From: Acheta domesticus
Taxonomy: Eukaryota > Arthropoda > Insecta > Orthoptera > Gryllidae
Assembly (NCBI GenBank): GCA_031308135.1
Contig: JAHLJT010008446.1
Coordinates: forward strand, 163,243,532 to 163,307,531
Direction of reading: 5' to 3'
DNA: 64,000 nucleotides
Position 1 is the stretch's first letter, and the number at the start of each line of letters is the position of its first letter. This document shows positions 35,061-45,249 of this stretch, in pieces. Under the pieces are notes generated by a model. It did not search any database. It was not told where the DNA came from and was given only the letters and a program-made list of their open reading frames with translations. Made by a program: the position numbers and the translations under genes.

Positions 35061-35690
35061 CGTACTTAAGCGGCTTGCGAGAATAACGTGGGTGCGATTT
35101 TCTTACTATTCGTACAATTATTTTCAGTAATCTAAAAGTTTGGGACCTGTAGGATGTTTTCCCAGAATATTATGCCGTATCTCAGGCAATGAAGATTTTC
35201 GAAATGTACATATCGAGCAGTAAGAAAGCTGATTGAATTTGAAAGAATTCTGAACATTTGTCGTAATGAATATAATTTTATGTCAAATTCATTTAAATGT
35301 ACGTTTCCATTTGAGGTTTCACTGAACTGAGAAATTTTGAAAAAAAATGAACATCAATCAATTTGTTAATTTTAAATGGAGTATCCAATTGTTTACCTGA
35401 AATGGAAAACTACAATGAAAGCGTTTTCACTTTGTTCACAATTAACTTGTTACTACAAAACCAACTTGAAAAATCGGATATTGTATTACTTGCTGTTTTT
35501 TCATAGCAAAGAATTTTCGTATTATCATGAAAGATAACTGTTTTGCCATTTCGAATTGGCAGGGGTAAATCCTTTACGCATATTTTGAAGTGAATATACC
35601 CTAAAATCGAACCTTTCGGAATAAACCTTCGTTTAGTAGGAGCCCATTCTGCACAACGACCCGCATTAAATACAGCGGAACAACGGTAAT
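35061..35690. other. Intron stretch, nothing recognised
   Basis: AT-rich, no supported feature. Confidence 0.5.
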
Positions 35691-35696
35691 ACTTAC

Positions 35697-35859
35697 TGAG
35701 CAGCTTCCTCTTGCAGAGAAGAACATTGTTGTCTCAGTTGATCAACCGCGGAACTATTTCTCAAGTCGGAGTCTTTTTCTAACTGAAATAACTTGTCTTT
35801 TAGTTGGGCGGCTTCATTATGACTTTGCTTCATCGACTGTTGAGCTTCAACCAGTTCCT
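35697..35859 (-). CDS. Coiled-coil protein gene, third exon found
   Basis: A 163-bp minus-strand exon with a long T-tract and CAG acceptor and a strong GTAAGTAT donor. It starts with two bases that complete the codon left open at 48884, and ends with two bases completed by the exon at 27763. The visible peptide includes ELVEAQQSMKQSHNEAAQLK and a downstream VDQLRQQCSSLQEEAA stretch, again coiled-coil in character. The exact two-sided phase fit across introns of 13 kb and 8 kb is the main reason to join these exons. Function beyond a structural or tethering coiled coil cannot be told. Confidence 0.85.
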
Positions 35860-35861
35860 CT

Positions 35862-37285
35862 GAAAAAAAACAACCATTATTTAAACATCGAAATCGATCG
35901 CGCTATGCATCGGCCAAGAATCGGATACTTTAAGAGATGAGAACGTTCCATAATTGCAACAAAAAAAGTCAATAATGTAAGTTTTGTAAAAACAGCAACT
36001 GAAAGTTACAGGAAAAATATTTTTTTGTTGGCAGAGGATTTTTTTATAACTTGAAGTGTATCATTTATTACCTACAACAATAGTGTTTTATTTTGTTCCT
36101 TTTACTTCCTTTCTTCTTTGGAGGATTGTGTACTTACGTTTTCACCGGCAGGAGATTTTGTTTTGCAAAGTTAAGAGAGTCGTATTAAGTTGTTCGCATA
36201 ATTTAAGATTGTTTTTTTGGAAATAACTACAGTACTAAGAAGTTCAACATAACTTATGGTTAAAACAGTGTTTTAATCTTAACTGTGGAAGCACAACATT
36301 TAATGTACATTTTGTTTGTTTTCTAAACCCTACACTACACGCGCAATTTTTGAAACATTAGCAGTCACGGGGAACTGAGTCTGCACGAAGCCATAAGGGG
36401 TAAATGCTAAAGAATAGTCATATGAACCTAGATACAAAAAAATCTACATAGAAAAAACTCCGGAATAATAAAAATGTTTAAAGAAGAGTCAATTATAATG
36501 TATGTATGGTGAATTGTTTCACAGTGTATTTAGCAAACCCTGAAATTCTACACAAACACTTTTGAACAAATAGCACAAGAATAGAAAAAACACGCTGCAA
36601 CCTATTTATTCTTTTGGTGAACGTTTTAAGCAAACTGTTGGCACATGAGCGCAAAAATTGATTAAAATTTGGCGCCGTTCGTGTAATTCAATTTTTTATA
36701 ACAATCTTTGGCGCTAATTAACAGCGCAGAACACGAATTAACAGCGCAGAACATACATTTCAAACGTGGAGCCTTCGACTTAATATTTTTTCCCCCGATA
36801 TTCGCGTGATAATTTCCAACAAAAGAACCAAGTCATTTCTGTCAACGATGTGCTTTGGGAGATAAGCTCTTTGAAACTAGCCTTCAATTGTCAAATATTT
36901 TCAAACATGACCGCAAGATTGCAGCAACTCCTCGACGCTTTGAAATTACTGGCCAATTGTAGCGACTTCTTAGAAAGACGCTGGGTTCCAATTGAGGAAA
37001 TAATTGGTCATGGCGTACAAAACTATGTTATTTCATTTCAGAGATATGGAGTGAATTTTTCTTTCTAGCTAGTCAAAATATTGTCATTCAGACTGTTTTC
37101 CCATACACTGGCGAGAACTCCTCACTTGGCTTAAATGCATTGCAACGATTTATTCAATTTAATTCCTATAATTTACATCACCGTCTTCGTGCTTATATTT
37201 CGCAGTTGAGGAATTCTTGTAATTAAAGTATCACATAAAGAATATTTGTTTGTATTTAGAAAAAGGTATTCAGTAAACGCCATGG
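35862..37285. other. Intron stretch without a recognised gene
   Basis: AT-rich. A short tandem pair (aattaacagcgcagaaca twice, 36717-36757) and a 72-codon plus frame at 36850-37068 without known domain are the only items of note. Confidence 0.4.
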
Positions 37286-37289
37286 GTAT

Positions 37290-37740
37290 GAGCTATTCGG
37301 GTCACGGTGACGGCAGTGCAGACGGGTGTTTATGGTCGGCCTGCTGACTACTCAGCAGCCAAAGAATGGACTGCAGTCAACAGAAACCGGCCTGGCCGCT
37401 GTCTGGGACGCAAGTGTTTTGCAACAGATCTGCAACTGAAACGACCCGCATTTCATCATCAGTGTCACGTGACCCGTGCTCGTATAATCCCATGCGCCCC
37501 TAGAAACGGTCTTCTTTTGAGCCTCGGACTGCTGGTGGGCTAGACTGGCGACATGACAGTTGGGTGCTGCGTGACTGAGAGCTGGGCGGAGAACGTGTGC
37601 CTCGTAAGATCTGTATAACCTTTTGTAGGGCCTCCAGCATCTCTGAGATGGGCAAATTATCATAGATAAATTCATAATAATAAATATATTTAAATACGTG
37701 TGTGCTTCCTAATCAATACCGAGACCAGGGCTCCTTCCTC
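37290..37740 (+). repeat. Possible 5' LTR/leader of the downstream gag fragment
   Basis: GC-richer DNA with a polyadenylation-like aataataaatat at 37674-37685, followed within 270 bp by the start of a gag-like reading. The position suits an LTR, but no second copy is in the window and the termini are not fixed. Confidence 0.3.
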
Positions 37741-37950
37741 TTGGTTGTAGTGATCCCCCCTCTCATTAGCGAGTTTTGCTCCCTCTCCCCCATCCGCCAG
37801 ACATGTGGCATTATTGGTGAAGACGCTTTGTTGGTATTTGTTGAGAAGCACACACTTCTTAATATGTTTAACCATATTTCGTGTTTGGATTTGAATTATG
37901 TTTAACTGTATTTTCTTTCAGCATAAATTTATGTCTCCTATGTTGTTTGG

Positions 37951-38850
37951 CAATGGCATCTACGCAACGGATTCGAGTTCAATTTGTTGATGCTCAAGGT
38001 CGCCCTAGTACGGCTTGAACGGCTGGCCAGTACTTCGGGAGATCTTATTTCAGATGATTCATTGTTTTCCGAAACCGATTCTGCTTTCGGAATATATTTC
38101 GCTGCTGAGCTTCCTACGAGTACTCCTTTGCACCCACCTCAACCACCGCCACCTTCTCTACTTCTACCTGTAAGCATGAAACCGCATGATACTGCTACTT
38201 TCGTTTCAGAGGGCCCTTCTGGACTCCTCCGGGTTCCTGAAGTTGAAAATGGGTCTTTTTAATGGCGATCGTTCTGAAACCGACACATTCCTTAATCAGT
38301 ATACTCGAGTTGCACAGTTGTTTTACTGGACTGATAATGAGAAAATTCAATATCTTTCTTTTTATGTTAAGGGCCCAGCCGCCGTGTGGGCCGAGGTTTA
38401 TCTTAAGGACGGTTCATTACTATCTTGGACAGCAGTAGAAACCACATTTTCTAACGCATTCCGTGGTTCTGGTAGGCGTGAGCAAGCGTTATTAGCGCTC
38501 CAGCAGCGGAAACAAAAGAAGAATGAGACGATCGAATCGTATACTTCTGAAATTTTATGGCTTTGTAAACATGCTAATCCGCATGTGTCAGAAGCCGAAA
38601 AAGTAGACTGGGTATTACGCGGTGCAAATCCGTATATTGTTGAAAAAATAGTGCCAATGGAAATTACTACAATTGCCAAATTAACTAAGACCGGGCAACT
38701 GGTAGAAAATGCTCGTGACCGAGTCACTCAAAATGTGAACGCAGTTTTTTTCGTCTTCAGGACTTAAATCGCCTCAGCCTTTGAGAGATCAGTATTCACA
38801 ATTAAATGAAGTAATTCGTTTGTTAAAAAGTCTTCAGCTTTCGCAATAGA
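37951..38850 (+). pseudogene. Retrotransposon gag fragment (Retrotrans_gag type)
   Basis: An ATG at 37951 opens MASTQRIRVQFVDAQGRPST, then the frame breaks. A Pro-rich linker and a long frame (to 38767) follow, reading LFNGDRSETDTFLNQYTRVA, FYVKGPAAVWAEVYLKDGSL, FRGSGRREQALLALQQRKQK and ETIESYTSEILWLCKHANPH. This matches the capsid region of LTR-retrotransposon gag proteins. No zinc knuckle, protease or RT follows. Shifts around 38000 and 38255 and the lack of pol make it a decayed fragment. Confidence 0.7.
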
Positions 38851-39039
38851 ACTCCGTGCCTAACTTATATGATTATTCAGATCAACCGACATGATTAATG
38901 AAATAAATTCTGTAAAATCTTCCAATTCAATTTTTGGTTTTAGGGGAAACATTTATTCCATTTTAATAGGTTCGGAATTCTTAAATGCACATTCGGCTGT
39001 ATTTTATTTTTGAGACTTCTCAGCTTCGTACGCGTGACT

Positions 39040-39930
39040 TGTCATTTCGTATATATTTCGCGCATGCGCACTCTCTTCCCTTGTTGCTGTTGGCACGCAG
39101 TTGGCACGCTCGAAGGTCCAACACCCGCAGGCGCGAAAATGGACAAGGCCGACTCATTCAAACCATATCTGAACTGATCCAGAGGTTCCATACAGTTAGT
39201 TTTTGATGCGGAGAATTTGAAACCAGTGGCATCACTCCATTCCTGCAATTTGTTGAGGACAAGTTGTACTTTATCACTTGAATACTCTTGGAGGAGCAGG
39301 AAATGGCAAAGTCGTCAACGAAGAGCGATGCTTTCACCGGTTCTCGGATTATCGACGCTATACTATTGATAGCGATGGCAAACAGAGTGACGCTCAGAAT
39401 TGAGCCCTGAGGGACTCCGTTTTCTAAATGGTGGCTGGCGGATACCCTGTCACCAAGGCGAACGCGGAAGTATCTTGACGAAAGAAAGGCTACTAAAAAA
39501 AGGGGGAGCCGGCCCCTAAGACCCCAAGAATGGATGGTGCGAAGAATGCCGTACCTCCAGGTAGTATCATATGCTTTCTCTATATCGAAGAAAATTGCTA
39601 CCAGGTGTTGACGTAGCACGAAAGCAGTGGAGATCTGTATGGTAAGGATGACAATGTGGTCCATGGTTGACCTATTCTTCCTGAAACCACATTGGATTGG
39701 ATGGGTGTAAGTAGGTTTCTCTGTTCCAGGTGCCAGACCGAACGCGTGTTCACCATTCGCTCTAGAAGTTTGCATATACAGCTTGTGAGCGAGATTGAGC
39801 GGTAGGTTGACGGCTTTGTCCTGTCCTTTCCTCCTTTAGGAATTGGAATAATAATCGCTTCGCGTCAGGTCCTAGGAAAGGTATGTTCCATCCAAATCTT
39901 GAAGATACGGAGGAAAAAAAGTATTCGTAA
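39040..39930 (-). pseudogene. LINE RT fragment, same family as 15373-20110
   Basis: The frame 39775-39158 reads HPIQCGFRKNRSTMDHIVIL, AIFFDIEKAYDTTWRYGILR (first catalytic region), VPQGSILSVTLFAIAINSIA and KASLFVDDFAISCSS (catalytic DD). The adjoining 39780-39900 gives AIIIPIPKGGKDR and SISLTSCICKLLER in another frame. The sequence is near-identical in motif to the larger LINE but keeps the segment deleted there. Endonuclease and RNase H are absent; it is truncated at both ends. Confidence 0.8.
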
Positions 39931-40339
39931 GGCGAAAAAATAAAAATTCAAATAAACATACCCCCCAAAGATTTGAGGTTCGCTGGTCACTCTGTTCGGG
40001 TAGAGGTTGTCAGTTTTGACCTTTCGTCGTAGCAAAGCGATACGTAATAGAAATGCTGAAGCTTACACACTTATCCTTGTGAGAGCAGCACTGTCTGCTT
40101 CAAAACTTCCTCCTCATTATGTGTTTGGAATTTTAATATGTCTTGTCTCATGAATAAATAATAATTACGTTATGTCTCATGGATAAATAATAGTGTATTA
40201 AGTCTCATGAATAAATAATTGTTTCGGAAGAAAATTTCACCCTGAGGACGCGGGCTAACCATTCAATTGTAAGACTCATATTACTGGAATGTTCCACAAA
40301 CCTTCAATTACACAGCCAATTTTTATTTTCCCTTTTTGA

Positions 40340-42610
40340 TTTTGATACTTTTTTACACGCATGTTGATCTCCTGAATCAAAAAAATGCCCCAAAACCACA
40401 AAACTCAACATCTTACGCTTCCCAAAAAATTTCCGATACGTTGTTTATTTCCGAAAATTCTCCCAACGAAATTCTCAGAATAGTCAGTAAACTAAAAAAT
40501 AAATATTCATCTGGTTTAGATGAATTTCCGGATTGTTTATTAAAAACTTGAGCACCAGCCTTTATATAACCGTTAATTCACATTTTCAATGCTTCTTTAC
40601 GTACAGGAATATTTCCAGATATTTTAAAAATTGCAAAAATTAAGCCACTTTTTAAAAAGGGAACAAAAATTAAATTAAAAATTATCCGGCCAATTTCTGT
40701 TTTGTTGGTTTTCTCAAAAATATTAGAGAGGCTTTTCAGCTCAAGAATGGAAACTTTTCTCAGGAAAAACAAAGCGTTTTCAGACTCACAACACGGTTTT
40801 AGAAAATAAAAATCTACGGAAACTGCCATTTTTTTCTTTTCTCAAAGGTCTTGCTTTATCAATAGACCAAAATGAAGTACCTATTGGAATATTCTTAGAT
40901 CTTTCGAAAGCTTTTGATGTTATTTACCATAACATCTTGCTCTTGTGACGTCGTCATGAGATGAGGAAGAACACAGACACGGAGTTTGCTCTACATATTT
41001 ATTTACAATACTTTATTACAGTATGTAATAAGCTATTGTAAATAAATAATGTAATAAACTAAGGAACGCTGCCCTCCACAGCACACTAACTCCTGAGACG
41101 AGTCGCCTCAGTATCTGCCAAGAGTATTCCAGCTCGCTACACTAGCGCCGCCCCTGGTCTCTTGTCCCGTGGTGAAAAGCCACGCCTCTCAAGACGCTGC
41201 TCGCGATCACCTCCGCACATCGGTCCGATCAACCTCGAATGCCAGGCAGCTTTTTCCAGTACGCCTCTCTGGCGAGGCATCACATGATCGACCTCCCACT
41301 TACAAAGCGTCATTTCCTCTCGAGATTTCGGCCAGCTGCACATGGAGCCGGCCGTCCATCTGCAGCCGATTTCTGTTGTCAAACATCACTTGTGCGAACG
41401 GAGAGCCACCTTCTCAGACACGCCCCCAGCTGAGAGACCCTCGAGAGACCCCGGGGGTCCTGCCGCTGCCAGCGCGGCACGAGGGGACCAACTCCTCCCC
41501 CTTGCACGACTTGTGCGGTCGGTCGAGCCCAGTGCTATGACGCTACACTCTCAACATTACCTTCGTATGGATTTCGTGGTATTGCCCTAGATTGGATAAC
41601 TTCGTACCTTAAACATCGGACTCAAAGAGTAGAAATACCATACTGGCACGAAAGGACATTACATACATATGTTTCCAATTCTTAGCCAATTGAGCACGGG
41701 GTCCCGCAAGGTTCGATCTTAGGTCCTATCCTCCTGTTATATGTAAATGATATGCACTCGTCTATTAAAAGTGGAAAAAAGGTTCTGTTTGCCGATGACA
41801 CGAATGTTCTTTGCAAAAAAGATGCAGTAAATAGTACGATTTCAGAAGTTTCAAATTGGTTTAATAATATCAAATTAATTGTTAACGAAAGAAAAACTGT
41901 TTCAATACATTTTTGCATTTCAAATCGGTAATCGCATGTTCCATTCAAAATAAACAATATGCAATTAGCTGATGTTGAGGTAACAAAATTTTTAAGTCGC
42001 TCTTTCCGATCAAACCTCAAATGGAATGTACATATAACAGAATGAAACACTAAATTCAGTTCATTATGTTACGCATTCAGAATTCTTTCAAATTCTGTCA
42101 GCCTTCATGCAGCTCGTTGCTTTTATTTTGCAAATGTACATTTCCGCCTGAGATAATGGCATAATATTCTGGGGAAGCTCATCTTGTAGTACTCAGAACT
42201 TCAGATTGCAAAAGAGAATTATTCGAATAATGAAAAAATGCCTTCCACGTGATCCTTGCAAGTATCTTTATTGAGCTTGGAATCCTACCATTGTCTTGCC
42301 TATTTATTTACGAACCTGTAATATTTGTCAAAAATGACGTACTTAACGGAGGGAACATATTTTCATGCAATGTTGATACTTATACACGCCGTAAAAATCA
42401 TGTGCATCAAGTGTCAGTATCAATAGCTCAGTACAAGAAATCCATATACAATACATGTACATTTCTTTACAACGCATTGCCAGACATTAAACAATTAAAG
42501 TCGGTACACAAATTTAAGTTAAAAGTAAAATCTTTTCTGTTGCAAAATATTTTCTATACAATTACAGACTTTACTGATCGTCAAAACGATAAATAATGTT
42601 TATTTTAACA
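40340..42610 (+). pseudogene. Second LINE type (CR1/Jockey-like), interrupted by a solo LTR
   Basis: Plus strand, with SSGLDEFPDCLLKT, IHIFNASLRTGIFPDILKIA, RPISVLLVFSKILERLFSSR, a DLSKAFDVIY-like catalytic region near 40910, then after the insertion YGFRGIALDWITSYLKHRTQ, EHGVPQGSILGPILL, KVLFADDTNVLCKKD and the C-terminal HKFKLKVKSFLLQNIFYT close to 42590. The order matches LINE RT and thumb. Stops and shifts are frequent. There is no endonuclease, so the copy is 5'-truncated at about 40340. Confidence 0.78.
40944..41547. mobile_element. Probable solo LTR with CTCT target duplication
   Basis: It splits the LINE frame between its FD-region and YGFRG region. It begins tgtgacgtcg, ends atgacgctaca and is flanked by ctct on both sides (40940-40943, 41548-41551), the 4-bp duplication usual for Gypsy-type elements. 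It contains aataaa-like and AT-rich stretches on the left and a GC-rich right half. No other copy is present in the window. Confidence 0.65.
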
Positions 42611-42639
42611 AAACAATGATATATAATGATTTAGTTTAC

Positions 42640-43630
42640 GTTTGTATTGTATACATTTAAAAAAATATTTAATACGCCGGTAACAAGTAATGTACTTCAG
42701 CTTCCGGCTCAATGACCTCCGGCTCAGTGATATAGAGGAATAATTAGAAGAAGGGTTACAAAAATAATTATCTAAATATTGAATAATGTATTTTTTGTGA
42801 AGTTCATGCGCCTCTCGGGTGGCTCAGTGCGCTAGCTTCCGTGGTGCGATCCCGGGTTCGATTCCCGAATAGATAAGACAGAGCTGTCGTTTTCTAGTAT
42901 GTCCCTTCAGCTTTCGCTCTTAAAAAACTGTTCTTGAATCAATAGGGGACCTAGTGAAGAAGAAAATATATGGTTCTGGTGAAAAAAATAAACAAGATTT
43001 ACAACAATTTGCGCTATTACTGCAATTCTTTGTAGGAGGAATTCCGTCACACGATAAATTCCGTGTACCATTCTGTCACACTTCTCGGTTGGGGCAAAAA
43101 TAGAGCTGACGCGCTATCCATTAAGCTCAGGCAGGTTAAGTATGCTAAATAATGGAAAGGGAATCCTCACCACGTGTCTCTTACACCGAATATGAAAATG
43201 TTTTCGAGTATTCTTATTGTAGACAGAATATTGTCGTATATTTTTGTGAATAGATTCGATGATTTTCGGTTGCTTCGATTATATCACAGTATATCGAGTT
43301 CTTGTACACCAGTTTGCGGGTTCAAATCCGATCGAAGCCGTGAATTTTTAAAAGGCGAATAGCAACATCAATCAAAATTCTTATGACAGGACAAATATTT
43401 ATTTATTTGATTCCCTCGCTCTACAATACGATCCTGCAAGGTAAAAGCTAGGAATTTGGAGGGTGTTTATATTATGAGACAACCAATGTTCTGTAAAGCA
43501 AAAATCATCTGTCTTAGATCACATTGTAATGCTGCCTCGATAAATTCAGTTTTATTTGAAAAAGACTGCACATTATGATGCATTATTTGTATCTTTTGCA
43601 TATACCTACACGGATGTTTTTCTGCTGCAT
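42640..43630. other. Stretch with tRNA-like scraps
   Basis: It contains the tRNA-like block at 42812-42872 and a second B-box phrase, cgggttcaaatccgatcg, at 43317. No protein coding was recognised. Confidence 0.4.
42812..42872 (+). repeat. Truncated tRNA-like SINE head
   Basis: ggtggctcagtgcgctagc (A box) and gggttcgattcccgaatag (B box) are only about 35 bp apart, so the tRNA is short of an arm and unlikely to be a working gene. It fits a SINE promoter. Confidence 0.55.
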
Positions 43631-43639
43631 CTGACTGTA

Positions 43640-44780
43640 GATGCTATTTATTTATTTCATTTTTACCTCGAGTGCGTGGTCGAAGGAAGTATCGTGTCCC
43701 GGCAGTGACAAGAGGTGACGAAAGAGGGACAGATGTAGAGGAATGAATAGTGGGAGAGGTAGTACAAGGATTAGGTTCAGGGTATAAAGTAATTGGGTCC
43801 AAAGGGGTCCCAGAGGATGGAAGAGAACTAAGAGATGTAGGTGGGGATGGGTCTTGGGCAGGCCGAAGTTGTGAAATGATGTTTTGCAAGCTCACTACCG
43901 AGTGCATGTTTTCCGACAAGGTTCAGGTGAAGACCATGCCGGGTGAAGTGTTTTTCTGAGAGAAAGTTTAGCTTAAATAATTTAACATGTGTGCCTCTCA
44001 GATGCTGCATCAATTGTTTGTTTGGGTGACTAATTTCTTTACACAGTGTTGGTTTGCTGTACCAGAAGGGCAGAGTCGAGACTATAAATGTTCGTGTTTT
44101 GTTGTACTTTGTTACCATGTTGTTCAGGCGTGAAGTGACCACCCACATTAATGTTATTTTCCCCTCCTATGATGATGACTGTCTCTCGATTGGTGAGAGT
44201 TTTTGTGTGCGTTCCAACTCACTGGTCACGTCGGCAAACCTCCCGTTAGGTTTAAACACACCCATGACAGAAATTGGATGGGAGTTTTCCACTGAGCACG
44301 GAGGAGATTTGTCGCCCATGACTATCTGCTAAAATACTACAACCTTTTTTGATGGGCTCAGTAGGAATGTCCTAGTTTACTTGTGGGCCAGGTTGCACAA
44401 CTCTACGTGTCTTTGTTACTTTGCGCTTGCTAGCCTGTTTGCGTTGGTTTGTGAATGGACGTGTCGATTATGGTTGGGGTGGTGAGAGCTGGAGGGCAAG
44501 GAAACTCACTGTAGTAGTCTAATACATAAAATTTGTTTTGAGTCGTGATCGGTGGTGGTAATTGTGTTTTTGCTTTCGCGAATGGGCGGTTGGAGGTCTT
44601 GCGGTGTTGCCTATTGTTGTTCAACAGTCTGTGTTTTGAACGACCTCTTCGAGCCTTCGGATATGTTCATCTAAATTATTGTTATGTGTGAAGGCTTTCA
44701 GAAGATCGGGTTTGACAGTGTAGAGAGTAGAAAATGTATAGCGAATAGTAGCCATGTCACGAATTGTCAATGTGCGCCGT
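43640..44780 (-). pseudogene. Decayed SGNH/GDSL-hydrolase-like ORF
   Basis: From the right: METHionine-led MATIRYTFSTLYTVKPDLLK (about 44757), a polar linker, the block SILADSHGRQISSVLSGK (nucleophile-type ADSHG, near 44320), a segment VMGVFKPNGRFADV, then TLPFWYSKPTLCKE and FTRHGLHLNLVGKHALGSEL (catalytic D/HxxH-type C-terminal block, near 43900), ending in a Pro/Ser-rich tail. The order of blocks is that of SGNH esterases found in arthropod transposon ORF1 proteins. Frame changes separate the blocks. No reverse transcriptase lies next to it, so its parent element is unknown. Confidence 0.6.
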
Positions 44781-44784
44781 GTAA

Positions 44785-45245
44785 TGTGTGTGGTAAATAT
44801 GAAAATAAATAATTAGATGAGAATTCCTCCCTAAACTATCTTTTTAATTTAATTGTATTCACTTATTAAAATTAGATAAGGTATTGATTTAAAAATAACG
44901 GTAATTTGATTCTAATTAGTATTTAAATGTGATTAAATAAATCCAATAAGAGTTCAGAATGTTTAAAAAATAGATTCAAGCTGCTAACTAATAAATACAA
45001 CTAGATTACTATACTTTACCAATTGCAACGCCACGAAATTCACCACTTCCACAATTTGAAATATAAAGTTCACGTCTTTCCGTTACGGTTGTAGACGAAA
45101 CTTTGAACTTTGATGTTTCTCATAACACATTCGCTAATAGTTTCAAACTTTACGCATATTTAAATTAATTTACAGAGAAAAATAAATATTAGTAGTCTTT
45201 ACACTGTTCAAATAAACGTTTGTCCGTTACGCCGTCTGTTAAACC
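44785..45245. other. AT-rich stretch without a gene
   Basis: Nothing supported. Confidence 0.5.
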
Positions 45246-45249
45246 ATAT

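Noticed and set aside
37951..38850. Domesticated Arc-like gag gene
   Set aside because: The frame breaks near 38000 and 38255 and no intact start-to-stop gene exists; a decayed LTR element is simpler.
41137..41590. Overlapping frames of 64-123 codons on both strands
   Set aside because: All lie within the probable solo LTR and have no domain; GC-rich sequence keeps frames open.
42812..42872. Possible functional tRNA gene
   Set aside because: A and B boxes are good, but the distance between them is too short and the acceptor stem does not pair; a truncated SINE head explains it better. The same applies to the blocks at 3001, 14950, 24237, 25330 and 50690.
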